A stretch of 64,000 nucleotides of DNA from Erythroxylum novogranatense (GCA_029891385.1 CM057224.1:31203005-31267004), one strand, 5' to 3'. Numbered from the stretch's first letter, positions 48,131-60,619 are shown. Numbers and translations are program-made. Notes: generated by a model from the sequence alone, not told the origin.

Positions 48131-48765
48131 GATGATTGTGAAAGACCAAGCAACCTCTTTGATCTATCTCTATAGATCTTTATCCCAAGGATATAAGTTG
48201 CTTCACCAAGGTCTTTCATCGCAAATTGCTTTGACAACCAAATTTTAACTGATTGCATCAATGAGACATCGTTTAGAGTAACGATGTCATCTACATACAA
48301 CACAAGGAAAACGATTGCATTCCATTAATCTTTTGTACACACACGTGTTCATCCGGATTTTGTGAGAAACCAAACTCTTTGATTGACTCATCAAAATGGA
48401 TGTTCCAACTCTGGATGCTTGCTTCAATCCATAAATGGATTTACGAAGCTTGCATACCTTTTCGCCATCACTGGAAGTGAAGCCCTCTGGTTGTATCATG
48501 TACACATCCTCGGCCAGATTTCCGTTAAGGAAAGTCGTCTTCACATCCATTTGCCATATCTCATAATCATAATGAGCAGCAATGGCTAGGAGTATCCGAA
48601 TGGATTTAAGCATTGCTACGAAATTTGAAGGTCTCGTCATAGTCAACTCCTTGTCTTTGACGAAATCCTTTGGCCACAAGCCTTGCTTGTGGGTAATCAC
48701 ATTACCATCCATGTCGGTTTTCTTCTTGAAAACCCATTTGCACCCTATAGGTTTTATCCTTCAGG
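48131..48765 (-). pseudogene. Copia-C reverse transcriptase core (broken)
   Basis: Minus-strand reading gives DVKTTFLNGNLAEDVYM, PEGFTSSDGEKVCKLRKSIY, GLKQASR, and an LYVDDIVTL box encoded near 48280-48306. The catalytic YVDD is intact at the DNA level but lies out of frame because of an indel just upstream, near 48310-48320. RT would be inactive as written, unless these indels are assembly errors. Confidence 0.85.
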
Positions 48766-50180
48766 TGCATCAACCAAAGTCCATACTTGGTTTATGTACT
48801 TGGAATCCATTTCGCTTTCATGGCACAAAGCCATTTTTCGACTCGAACTTTTCGAACCTCTTCATAGGTAGCGAGCTCATCATTTTCTATGAGCAATATG
48901 TCATTCTGTTCACTTACGAAATCTATATCTCTCGAACAAGTCGCATCCTACTTGACCTCTGAACCGTGTGTCACGAAGGTTGAATGTTACTTCATCCGAA
49001 TGAGTGGCAGTTTCGAGTTCGAGCGATTGATTCATGCTTGTTTGAGCATCTTGAACTTCTTCAAGTTCAACTTTGCTCCCACCGTCTTCTTCAGAAGAAA
49101 CTCTTTCTCTAAAGACAGCATGCTTGAAACAAACACCTTTTGTTCCTCAGCAAGGTAGAATTGATATCCCATGGTCTCTTTAGGATATCCTACAAACAAA
49201 CACTTGTCAGACTTTGCTTCAAGCTTATCTGACTGAATCCGCTTCACGTAAGCAGGACAACCCCATACTTTCAGATGAGAAAGATAAGGTTTTCTGTTAG
49301 TCCACATCTCATATGGAGTAACATCAACTGTCTTAGAGGAACTTTGTTTAACAAGTAAACAATTTGTCTCTAGCGCATACCCCAAAACGATTTTGGTAAC
49401 TTTGCGAAACCCATCATTGATCGTACCATGTCCAACAAGGTTCGATTTCTCCTTTCAGCCACACCATTGTGCTGCGGCGTGTAAGGAGGAGTCCACTGAG
49501 ATAATATCCCATTATCTCTGAGATAATCCTGAAACTGTTGGTCTAAGTATTCTCCACCACGATCGGATCGTAATGCCTTGATACTTTTACCAAGCTGGTT
49601 TTCTACTTCATTTCTGAATTGTTTGAACCTTTCAAACGCTTCAGATTTGTATCTCATAAGATACAAGTACCCATATCGTGAATAATCATCGATAAAGGTA
49701 ATGACGTAACGACAACCACTTCTGGCATGGATGGACATCGGACCGCATACATCTGAATGTATTAGGTCTAATACTCCAATCGCTCGTTCACCCTTTCCCT
49801 TGAAGGGTAACTTAGTCATCTTGCCTAATAAACAAGATTCGCATGTGTCATATGATTCATAATCAAATGACCCTAAACTGCCACTCTTGTGGAGCTTAGC
49901 GATGCGTGTCTCATTTATATGGCCAAGTCGACAATGCCATAAGTAAGTTGACTTTAAATTATCTCTTTTATGTCGTTTGGTGTCATTGACATTTAAAATT
50001 GGATTAGACATATCTAATATGTAAATACCATTGCACAATGTACCAGTTCCATAAAGCATTCCATTAGAATTAATAGAACAACCATTGCTATTAAAATTCA
50101 TATGGAATCCAGCTCTATTCGAGACAAGAAATGCAGACAATATATTCTTTGTCAAAACAGTACAAAATAACAATCATCCA
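48766..50180 (-). pseudogene. Copia-C integrase region (nearly intact, frameshifted)
   Basis: The longest frame (49370-50173) holds the zinc-binding WHCRLGHINETRIAKLHKSG..SYDTCESC part and the catalytic D,D,E residues in LIHSDVCGPM, ALRSDRGGEYL and PQHNGVAERRN. A one-base deletion near 49380 shifts the frame before YALETNC, and the rest (49032-49385) carries WGCPAYVKRIQSDKL and FVGYPKETMGYQFYL. The following RT-linker part to 48766 is broken. Confidence 0.88.
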
Positions 50181-51212
50181 ATTCGAAAGACAAGCCCGGT
50201 AGGGAGAGACAAAACATAGGTTCCTACGGCTAATGCAAAGAACTCTTGCTCCATTTCCAACACGCAGTCTACTTCTCCCTTCATGAGTTGCCTCATCGTT
50301 CACGAGGCCTGCATATCATTACATATGTGAGCCACAACCAGTATCAAATACCCAGATGTTGTGATCGATATGATTAACTTCAATGATGATACAAACTGAA
50401 GTAGTCGAGGCATCGATGCCTTCTTCTACTTCAATGACTCGAATAGACTTTGCAATTGCGCCTCCAATGGCCATCTTTACCGATGGAAGCAAGTTCCTTT
50501 CGGGCGACTTCTTTGGTCTTCTTCTTGATGGCGCCTCCCTTTGGTTTCTTTACCTTCTTCTTCTTTGGGTTCTTTTCTTCTTGGAACTCAAGAAGAAGAA
50601 GCTACTACCAAGACTTGCTTACTATCACTCTTGATAGTCCGCTTAATCGCTGAAAGCAGATTGATCACTCGTATTGTAGTGGATATTTGGTTCATCCAAT
50701 AGTTTAGCACTAATGTGCATAACTGTCGGACAATCCAACCAGAATTAAGTCTATACTTAATTCATGATCCATTGCAAAACCTAAGACGGCCAATCTCTCA
50801 ATATAGCCATTCATCTTCAGGGCGTACTGCACAGCAGATGTCCCTGGAGCCATCTTGGTAGTGAAGAGAAGCCTTGAGGTCTCGAACCTTTCGGACCGGG
50901 CTTGCTCGTCAAACAGCTCCCTAAGATGAAAAACTATAGTATGAGCATCCATGGACTCGTGCTGCTTTTGCAGCTCAGGTGACATCGACGCAAGCATAAT
51001 GCAAGTCGCCATGTCACTTTATCCTTTAGATGCTTACTATATGCCTTCGATCATCATCGAAGCATCGACGGCAGTGCATCTGAAGCGGAAAATCTAGGAT
51101 ATATCCTGACTTTCGGATCGAGAACTATTCTCGATTCCTTAACCGATCGAAAATTCGGTCCAGTTTAACTTGTTGGAATCCATAAGCGGCGAAGATTCAC
51201 ACTTGACGACAT
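50181..51212 (-). pseudogene. Copia-C gag, zinc knuckle and protease (broken)
   Basis: The start codon (minus strand) is at 51212, reading MSSSVNLRRL, as in copia-B. A middle gag frame lies at 50710-51012 (TSAVQYALKMNGYIERLAVL). The zinc knuckle near 50452-50498 starts GTCFH but is frameshifted. Protease VFDTGCGSHICND lies near 50312-50366. At least three frameshifts separate these parts. Confidence 0.83.
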
Positions 51213-53247
51213 TTTCAAATAACCTACACGGATAGAGAGGAAGAATGTTAGAATAGGAATAGCTGCATAATCATAAGGACTTGAATGATATGCAAAAGCT
51301 CCACTAGTTTCATAGAATCCATAACCCTCATTCTGAATCCAAAGAAACAAAGTGACATAATGTCCTAGTGGGTCGATATCCGATATTGCTAAGAATGACC
51401 TTGGGTTTACCCAACAAGCCATAACTTAGGTCAATCGGTAGGTATCGAACATACCAATTGCATCATCGATAACCGACATTGAGAATGACCTTGGGTTTAC
51501 CCAACAAGCCACCTTATGTCTCGGGAGGTATCAGATATACCAATTACATCTTAGACACAACTATCGATCAGTGCTATCAACTTGTTGATGTATGCACTTA
51601 CATTGGGTATCAACTCTTTGATGCGCATACATCCGATGTATGCTACCCAATTTCACCTCTGTCCACGTTGACCTTGAGTTTACTCAACAAACCAACGCTT
51701 CTAGTGAAAACCAACCCATTAATCAGAAAATCATATTTTCATAGTTCGAACATATCCGTATAGAGTGAGCTTGGGTTTACCCAACAACCCATCCCTATAA
51801 GAACTCTGGTTCTTACCATATTAATGGAAGGCGTTAGTTTTCATATACCGAGGAGGATTTAGAAATTCTAGACTCAAGTGAAGGATCATAGTCACTAGGA
51901 CTATATGGCATGATTTAGGTTTCATCAATCAAATTGAATCAATCCTTATAATCATCCATCATCCAACCTGAGCATGTCACAAGTCGACTTTCATCGAATG
52001 CAAGTCACCTTATGCTTCTGCCCACACACAAGTCGACTTGTATGAAACAAGTAGCCTTATGGCACCTGCCCATGTACAAGTCGCCTTATACTAAAACCTT
52101 GAACAAGTCGACTTATGCCATGCACAAGTCGCCTTATCCAAAGCAGAATGCTAAAATCTCTAATCAGCTAATTCCTCAATCCATGCAATTCCAATTCTCA
52201 ACACCATCATACCTAGGGTAATATCTGTAAATTGATGTATCAATGAACAATTCATTGATCCATGAATGCCTTAAATAGTCAAACTATATGAAAAGCTTGA
52301 AATGAGTCAAAACTCATAAATATCCAAATAATTTAGGAACACCCAAATTCTCACCCTAAGCATCTCAAGCTAGTGTATACACTCTCAAAACTACTCCGGC
52401 ACTTGTCACAAAAATTGTGACGGCCAAAACAAGCAAGAAAATAAAATATAATAACGAGACACAAATGTGACCAATTCGGCATTCAAAAATTCTTGGAAAA
52501 GCAACTTCAAGCAATTCAATTTGCCAATCATACTACATCAAGTTAACACATTTTTAATCACATTAAAAATGCTGCAAGGCATTGGAATTGAAAAAGCAAA
52601 CTCAATCACGCCAAGCAAAACAGTCCCAACAATTTTCACCAAAATTGTCCAGTTCTGTACATTGCTTGAAATGATCAATGAAACAATTTCAATAAATCAT
52701 GAGAAAATTATATAGGTTACTAAATGTTCTGAAAATGCTACCTGAAGTTTTTCAGGAGTTTAGGCCATCAAAAACTCAGTCAACCAAAATAACAAAACCG
52801 ATTCCAAAACTGTGTTCATCAGCACAGCAATTCCCAACAGCATAGAATAAAATCGAAAATAAATATCCAATCACCTTGAAATCTAATTTCCATGCTCACA
52901 GACATTCACCAACATCTTAGAGACATGTAGGTGAAGGAAAATCCAGAAAAAGATTTTTCTAGAATTTATTCTTGATTTTATACTACTGCCTGTTCACAGA
53001 ATCGTTTCACAAAACAGCATCTGTAACCTTAGGGAATTAATTAGCAAAAGTATATCAAATCAAATCGATAAATTCTCAAATTTCATAGACATATTCTATA
53101 ACATGTTATGAACAATCCTGGGCAGAAAATTTTCGAAAACCCTATCTCTATAGCAATTCGAAATCTGAACAGAATGCATGCTACAACATCACAAGCAATT
53201 AGGGTTTGTGATCTAGCTTCAGTTAAAGCTTCATACACGACATCAGA
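51213..53247 (-). other. Copia-C untranslated leader
   Basis: About 2.0 kb between primer site and gag without supported coding. A segment of about 97 bp with GACCTTGGGTTTACCCAACA is duplicated (51398 and 51487 areas), and a spaced repeat lies at 51978-52140. Confidence 0.7.
51978..52140. repeat. Seven spaced copies of ACAAGTCGMCTTAT
   Basis: Variants of ACAAGTCGACTTAT or ACAAGTCGCCTTAT recur roughly every 15-35 bases. I did not see them in the matching copia-B leader. Confidence 0.7.
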
Positions 53248-53260
53248 TGCTCTGATACCA
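53248..53260 (-). promoter_or_regulatory. Copia-C primer binding site (tRNA-Met type)
   Basis: The minus strand reads TGGTATCAGAGCA one base after the 5' LTR end. Confidence 0.92.
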
Positions 53261-53261
53261 C

Positions 53262-55101
53262 TGTAGGAAAATCCCGGGAGGAACATCACATGTTCCAGCA
53301 GCGGAAACAAAAAATTTTTATTCCCGGGACCTTCCCGAAACCCAGGATCCAGGTGTCGGTATGAAAACTCAAACCTGAATAGCCAATAGAGACTATCTCT
53401 AAAGGTATCCACGCAGAGATCAGAAAATCTAACCGAGTCAAACCCTTTTGACCCGGGAATAGCTAGAACAGAATAAAGCCTGCTAGAGCCTACCTCTGTC
53501 CTGGAGAGCTTGAGATTCACGTTGAACCCTTGCCTTGGAGAAGAGAAGAATCGATGATGCCTTTGGAAGAAGAAGAAAATGAAACTCTTTCAAAGCTTTT
53601 CCTTAACCCTTAAGAAAACTTTGCTCTTCCTCTCCTTGCCAAAACCCACGACCATCATCTTCCATAAGCCTTCTTATGTTGATTTTTAACACTTAAAAAT
53701 CAATCCATAAGCTTAGGACAAATGGAGGCTTTATATCCATTAGTTTATTTAATGAATAAAGTAATAAACTTTGACTTTTCAAAGTTTTATCCTCTCCTTT
53801 CCTCATTCCAACGTTCCACATGGCTTATATATATAATAATTAATTAATTAATTTACTTAATTAATTAATTAGAATATAAATGCTAAGGTCGATCTAACTG
53901 GGTCGGTCTACCTACTCTTTGGGCCCGATCTTTGGCTTGCTTTAAACCTTTCTTAGCAATATTGATGTTGCGATCTCATCGGGACATATCCCAATCCCAT
54001 TGGGATCCATTTAATCCAAATGCTCTCCATAATTGGAACTCGGTCTAATACTATTTTACAGATTCTCTGAAACACTCTTATGCGTGTGACCCTTTAGGTT
54101 CTCGGTTATGTTGGCCACTTAGATTAACAATTAATCTGAGCAAGTCATGAGCGGTATCTAGCAACACATCATGACCCCCAATTGACCGGAAAGTAATTGG
54201 TTTGATGAATTCATCACGAACCAGATCACGAACCCTTCCATAGACAATTACCGTGCAATTCGTCTTTTCATCATCTTATACCCCACTTGGTTATGAGTAT
54301 GGCTAATATGTCAACTCTTACTAGACAAAGTCTAGCCCAAGTGAAATCAGTTCCTGTCTGAGGACTCATTACTTTATATGTCCATGAAGACACTCTTCAT
54401 GACATAGTCATGCTCTGGCCAGAGACTTAAAGTAATGATCCTGACAAGAGGCCAGGGTATCTCTTCTGTTTTCACAGAAGTGATGAATCCTTTATTAGCT
54501 ACTCAATTACCTTCGAATATCTCAAACTGTACCCAAGCACCACCCTATGAGTAACCTCTGGAAGGCCACAAGGAATGGAGTCAAAGTACAAGATCAGTAT
54601 CCAAGATATCCTTGAGTACCTCAAGTCTAAGGATACTTGCACCATTGCTATGATGAGATTATCACTGACATTAAATCCATGTGATGATCTCATGGCAGGT
54701 CATCCAATGAACTTACTACCACTAGTAAGCATCCATATGTCAACTCTAAATATCTCATATTTACAGTTTCTGAGATCCACTGCTTGATCCAATCAAGGAG
54801 TATGACATATGCTAGTCTTTCCGGATTAATGATGTCCAGTCTCATTAATCCTATGACTAGGAAAAATTTAGATACTGACATAATTGCACATGATAGGAAT
54901 CTCAGGATTATGATCACATCATAATTTCCTTCATGCTATGTCATATATCATGGACTTCATTAATTTGATTAAAGATCAATATCAATTCATAAAGAACATC
55001 AAATAAATGAAACATGCCTTTCTTTATTTATTCATAAAGTCTGTACATGACTATGAACAAAAAGCGCTAAAGGGGATTGCCTTTAGGGCACTACTCTAAC
55101 A
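53262..55101 (-). mobile_element. Copia-C 5' LTR
   Basis: 1840 bp, TG..CA. It has a minus-strand TATA-like ATATATATAAGCC at about 53822-53834 and the (TTAA)-rich palindromic run next to it. Differences from the 3' LTR include several single-base indels. Confidence 0.93.
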
Positions 55102-55106
55102 ATTGT
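55102..55106. repeat. Target site duplication of copia-C (right), ATTGT
   Basis: It pairs with ATTAT at 45479-45483. Using ATTGT, the flanking minus-strand frame is restored, so ATTGT is probably the original. Confidence 0.8.
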
Positions 55107-55324
55107 TGCAAAATTACTATCAACATTATTACCTCTAACACCATTTTCATTGCTAAAGACATTAAATTTAAAAGCAGTCTTACAAGGATCATCTCTAATC
55201 TCCATTAGGGACAAGATTCCTAGTAGAATTTGTGTAAATGCAATCTTCCCTATTATCTACAATATTATTATCAAAATTGCAGGATCTTAAATTTTGCTCT
55301 TTGATTTTTTTCCTTTGTCATAGA
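55102..55324 (-). pseudogene. Open frame split by copia-C, upstream part
   Basis: The minus-strand frame includes NFDNNIVDNREDCIYTNS, one TAG after LVPNGD, then DDPCKTAFKFNVFSNENG, and runs into 45483. The total is about 115 codons with one internal stop. The family is not recognised. Confidence 0.4.
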
Positions 55325-55458
55325 CATATAATACTATTGATCTATCTTTATGATATATGGTCAAGTTATTGTTGTTCTTTTTATCCTACTTGCTTCTTCC
55401 AGTTCTATATAAGTTTTTTTGTTCCTTTTCTAGTCCAATTGTGTTATAATTTTTCTAT
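55325..55458. other. Unassigned spacer before the hAT remnant
   Basis: No feature was recognised. Confidence 0.5.
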
Positions 55459-57895
55459 ATGACGTTGCCCAAAAAACATTTATTTAGAAGTGATAAAAGA
55501 AAAAGAATCTAACAATAAACAAAATCTCAAAAAGGAGTTATTAACAAATGTGTTAAAAGAGTAGGCTCCTCTAGTGAGAGTCTTAAAGAATTAAGTGAAG
55601 GTAATTTTGAACAATCTAATAAAAATTTAATCGATGAAATTCATATTTATAAGGATGTTAACAATTTGAATGAGTATGATCATATACCAAATGAATTGAA
55701 TTTAGAAATTTAAAGGCAAATGAGCAATCAATCCCTCCATTAGATATTTAATCCTAGAAATTGGGATAATCTTGACAATAAAGTAAAGGACATTTTAGTT
55801 GAAAAAGGGACGATAAGAGAATTAAATCTTGTATTTCCTTTGACAATAATTCTCAACATTTTTCATATTCTTAATATTTTAAAAAATTAAGTGATGAATC
55901 GATTAATGTAGACAATGGTTGGTTTACTCCAAACATATAGATAAGGTACATTATTTTTGTTGTAATTTGTTTAAATATAATAACAAACAAAGTACATTAG
56001 CAAATGATGGATTTAGAGATCTGAAGCATCTTAATGTTGGACTCAAACAACATAAGCATAGTTTTGAGAATATGACTAATATGAAGGTAAACTTGAGCAA
56101 AAATAAAATAATTAATAAATATTTGCAACAAGAAATTTCAAAGGAGAAAGATCATTGGAGAAAAGTTTTGAAAAGAATAATTTCTATTATGAAATGCGTT
56201 GCTAAATATAATTTGGATTTTCAAGGATCTAATGAGAAACTTTGCTAAGATAGTAATGGTAGTGTTTGAATAGATTCAGATAATTGCTTAATTTGATTTG
56301 ATCATACAAGATAATGATAGACACATTCAAAATCATAAAAATTTTCATCATTATCTTGGCTACAAAGTTCAAAATGGGTCGATTTCTCTTTTGGCCTATA
56401 ATGTTAGAAGTTTATCATAAGGATCATTGAAGAGGCAAAATACTTTTCTATAATTCTTGATTATACCTTAGATGTGAGCCAATAATGGCAAATGAATTCA
56501 ATATTCTAATGTGTCAATATATCAAGTAACAAAATAAATCTAGAATAGTACTTTTTAGAGTTTCTGAAGGTAAATGACACATTTGGATTGAGAGATCTCA
56601 TTGAATTATTGAATAAATTTAAGTCTCATTATCTTAATGTCCATTATGTAAGGTATCAAGGTTATGATAATGGTTTTAATATGAAGGAAAAGAACTAAGG
56701 GTTTCAAAAGAGATTACTTGAAATAAATTCGAGAGCATTTTATATGCCAAGTGCTTATCATAGTCTTAATCTTACTCTTAGTGATATGACATAATCATAT
56801 GTTAAAGTTGTTTGACCTTTTGGAGTCTTGAAACATTTATATTCATTATTTTTAAGTTCTCATAAAAGGTGAAAGGTTTTACTTGATAATTTTTAGGGCT
56901 TAACTATGAAATCCTTGTCTAATATTCATTGAGAGAGTCGAATAAAAAGTACTAGATCTATTAGATTTCAAGCTCCTTAAATAAGATTGGCTTTAGTGGA
57001 ATAATCTTGAGCTTTTGATGATCCTAAGTCAAAAAGTGAAGTGGAAAGTTTGGTTATTGAAGTTGAAAGTTTTGAGTTTTTACTTGGTATGGTTATTTGG
57101 TATGATATGTTATTTGCTATTAACATAGTGCATAAAAAGTTATAGCCTAAATCTACGTACGACGATGTTACCATGGAGTAACTAGAATGTATAATGGTAT
57201 TTTTTGAGTAATATAGAAATGAAATATTTGTCTCTAGTATGAATACTGCCAAACTCCTTATACATAAGATGAATGTAGGGCCTATAATTTTCAATTAGAT
57301 GTAGTATTATTGAAAAAAGACAATTTGAGAAAATGATCATGATAAAAAATACAATCAGTTAAGGAGTTTTTTTAGACTTAGTTACTTCCTAATTGTTGTG
57401 GATATGACAATTGTTTCATTAAAGGATAGATTTGAGCAATTAAATAAAATTGAAAGAATTTTTATTCATATTTAATTCAAAAACTTGAGGTCACTAGATG
57501 ATAATGAACTAAGAGAAAGTTGCACTAATTTTATAATTGTTTTTTCTCATAATAATATGTTAAATGTGGATTTAGATTATCTTTTTCTAAATTAAAAATA
57601 TTGTAAGTAACTTTGCCAAATCAGTCAATATCAATGGCTGAAATTCTTGAATTTGTTAAAGTTGTAGAGTTTTATCCAAATCTTCCAATTGCTTATTGAA
57701 TTTTATTGATTGTACCTATGACTATAGCATTAGCTAAGAGAAGTTTTCAAAGTTAAAATTATTGAAAAACTATTTGATGAATGGTTTGACTATTTTATAT
57801 ATCAAGAAGGATATGTTGGACAATATTTGTCTTAATACTTTTATTTATGATTTTACATCTAGAAATGCGAAGGGAAAGTATTTTTTATCATTATC
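55459..57895 (+). pseudogene. hAT-type transposase (TTF zinc finger/ZMYM1-like) pseudogene
   Basis: Plus-strand reading across many frameshifts and stops follows the plant TTF-type zinc finger hAT family: LPKKHLFRSDKRKR start, [20 protein letters not shown], the TTF segment LVYSKHIDKVHYFCCNLFKY (55919 on), QQEISKEKDHWRKVLKRI, later RYQGYDNGFNMKEK- and YMPSAYHSLNLTL-like DDE-domain parts near 56640-56790, and the C-terminal dimerisation region (KLLKNYL, IKKDMLDNICLNTF, DFTSRNAKGKYF) ending near 57895. The longest open piece is 109 codons. No terminal inverted repeats or TSD were found. Non-functional; family call from recalled motifs. Confidence 0.82.
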
Positions 57896-58535
57896 TATAT
57901 GCTTATTAGTATAGCTTATAGTTGCTTAATGTTTTACAATCTGATGTTGCTATTCGGTTACTACTGCTACTATTTTTAGTGAATTCCGACAACTGCAAGA
58001 TATTGTTAACTACTATTATGATCATTTGACCTATATTTTCTTGAGTATGTGGGATTATAACTTCAGTAATTGATGTATGGATATTAAATTTGGGTAATAA
58101 GAACATTCTTTTCATATTTTCATATTTGCATATTGCCAATTCATTGGAGCCCTTCTTTTTCATTTCTCTCGGGTGATAAAATACTAAAAAATGACTCAAC
58201 AATCAAGTGTAAATTCCTGCATTTGTGTTGCTTATATTTGAATACTATTAGTGATCTATGTATACATATCTCAAATTTTCTCTTACTGCTTTTAGTTTAC
58301 ATTTCGAAAGCTAAATAACATTTTACTTTTAGATAAACTTATGTCATGCTTCAAATTCAATATTTTGTATGAAATGATTCCTTGCAAAGCTATAATTTTT
58401 AACTTTGCATGCTCTTTGCTGCCTATAATTGATTTTTGTTTTAAACCAAGTTCTTTCCACTACTTAGGCATAAATTTTAGGCTATTCAATTTACCCAAAG
58501 CTAATTAAGTTTGTGTTTGGGTTGGGGTTGCCAAC
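57896..58535. other. Unassigned AT-rich segment after the hAT remnant
   Basis: It may include the 3' untranslated part of the hAT element. Nothing else was recognised. Confidence 0.5.
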
Positions 58536-58540
58536 CTTAC
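58536..58540. repeat. Target site duplication (left), CTTAC
   Basis: It is repeated exactly at 59885-59889. Confidence 0.88.
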
Positions 58541-59884
58541 TGTTAGACCCCTATGTCCAGACTGTGGGATTGTACGAGTGTTAGCGAGCCTTGGCCAATG
58601 TTTGGCATGCAGGTCAGCATAAAGAGGCATGTTAATGAGGGAATAAGGCGAAGTCTTGCAAGTTGGCGAGAAAAATCGAAACAACTTACAAAGTAGGCGA
58701 GAGATGCGGGAAGTATCCACGAAGATCTAAGAGTAGGTAAGATTCGATATGCATGGGCACGCGTAGGTGTACATTGAAGGAAATCTTCGACAGGACATGA
58801 GATTCGAATGTGAGGTCGTGCAGAGTTGGCAAACGAAGTGATGCAAGACCCATAGGTGCACGAGAATACACAAAGGCACATGAGACCCTGTGAGGATATG
58901 CGAAGGCATACGAGCGTGACGAGGCGCATAAGCACTTGACTTCAATGAGGAAGGTCGAGGTAAGTGAAATATGTGAGGTTTTATACTAACTCAGATTATG
59001 ACTTGTACTTATTCATGGAGCAACGAGATTGCACCATGAGTGAGCTTGATCATAGAAGGTAGACTTGTCCATAGACGTGCATTGATGGACTTATATTCGG
59101 ATAGGGCATGGTGAAAACACATTAGTAGTGATGTGGTAGCTATAGATGATGTGGCACATGATGACATGACAGATAAGATCACAGTGAATGAACATCAACT
59201 TTAAAATATAAAGATCATGTAGAAGGATCATTTGAAGATAAAGGAGATCTTCGTGGATAAGGATAATCATTCTTAGATAGGGTAATCTTTTATCTTATTA
59301 ATGTGATGCAACTTAATTCTATCAGATAGGATAAGATTGTGATCTTAGTTAGTTGAGATCTTTTAAGACTCTAATTTAGTCATCTAGAGGAGCCTAAATA
59401 GCTCATTAGAGTTGAAACCTATTTAGAGGAGAAAATTCGATTAGTGAGTCATTCATTGAGAGAAATCACTCGGAGGAGAGAGCTTTGAGAGTTGAGAGCT
59501 TTTTGGGGGAGTTTTCATTGTTAGGGCTTCGAGTAGGGAGTTTTTTTGTAAGGGCTTGAGTAGGGAGTTCCTTGAGTGCTTCATGGAGGAGTTACTTGTA
59601 TCTTTTGTTAACAATTTGTTAAGGGTTAATGAAAGAGTAGCTTCGGCTATTATATATCTCTTGTTGCTTTCTTTACTTTATTATACAATTGTGTTCTTTT
59701 TGTGTGTGCAAGAAACACTTTAAACAGTTATGTGCGTGTGAGGTGTTCAAGGGCTAATGGAATTGTTTAGCGACATTCACGTGAAAAGGTTGAATCTTGC
59801 TTAGGTGGATCTAAGCGGGATTGTCGTGCGAAGGTGGATGAGACTTGCGATAGAAGTTTGAGTCTAAAGCAGACCTTTGTAACA
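58541..59884 (+). mobile_element. 1344-bp solo LTR
   Basis: The ends are TGTTAGACCCC and CTTTGTAACA with perfect 5-bp TSD CTTAC. No internal coding, primer site or second LTR is present. GGCTATTATATATCTC and GTTCTTTTTGTGTGTGC near 59650-59710 look like the distal part of a plant LTR read on the plus strand, but orientation is not certain. The overlapping minus-strand ORFs at 58543-58945 lack any recognisable domain. Superfamily not assigned. Confidence 0.82.
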
Positions 59885-59889
59885 CTTAC
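59885..59889. repeat. Target site duplication (right), CTTAC
   Basis: It matches 58536-58540. Confidence 0.88.
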
Positions 59890-60619
59890 CATCACTACCT
59901 TTGAAGACAGATGCACCTCTCAGCCTAAATTATTACTTGACAGATGCTAGCTAGCAGCCTATTCCTATACGAGTGAGTAGACGTAAATTAATGGGCAAAC
60001 TTTGTGATTAAAAGGACATATGGGTTCAAAAAAATTAACTCCAAAGTCAGATACTTCAAAACTTGCTATAGTGTTTTGTTATACAATGTTTTCCTCTCTT
60101 CTCTGAAAGTTTATCCTAAGCTCACATGGTCTGGCCTTCGTCATCTTTAGCAGGACTTACACCCAACTCTCGATTCATAACTGCACAAAGACTCGTAATA
60201 AAAAATGCCAGCTAACATGCTTTCTTTGTACAATGGTGTCCTCAGGGACATAACACACGCGCATCATGTATTAAAAGTAAAGGAACACATCCATTAATCA
60301 ATACTAGTAATATGATTGAACTTTCTGCATAGAGTGATTAAGAAAGTCACACCATTCTCAAGGTTCTTTTTTCTTTTTTCAGCTTGTCTTTTTAATTTAT
60401 TCACACGTAATTAATGATAAACACCATGAAATCACCATAATACTTGAAACCCCAGTAGTAAGCAATCAATAATAATAATAACCTAGAATCTAATTGAGGA
60501 ATTTGATGGTTGTTATAAAGGTCCTTTAGAAACCAAACTTATCAAAGTTTTGCCTACATTTTTACACAACAATTTTGCCTAGGTTCGTAAAGTAAAAATT
60601 AGCCTTTTCACGTGATTGT
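59890..60619. other. Unassigned segment between solo LTR and LTR-F3
   Basis: Less AT-rich than its surroundings, with no ORF of note, RNA gene or element ends recognised. It may be older unique sequence. Confidence 0.45.

Larger units (their letters stand above)
45484..55101 (-). mobile_element. Copia-C: structurally complete Ty1/copia retrotransposon, 9.6 kb
   Basis: Ends TGTAGGAAAATCCC and CTCTAACA, LTRs of 1833 and 1840 bp that differ by about 1-2% in samples compared by eye, an intact tRNA-Met primer site, a polypurine tract, and all pol domains in copia order (gag, PR, IN, RT, RNase H) on the minus strand. Single-base indels break every long frame. The LTR start TGTTAGAGTAGTGCCCTAAAGG and a 2 kb leader suggest the Angela lineage (recalled). 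It is the youngest-looking large element in the window. Confidence 0.93.

Noticed and set aside
58543..58945. Overlapping minus-strand frames, up to 130 codons
   Set aside because: They lie within a solo LTR with a perfect TSD, overlap in several frames, and show no domain.
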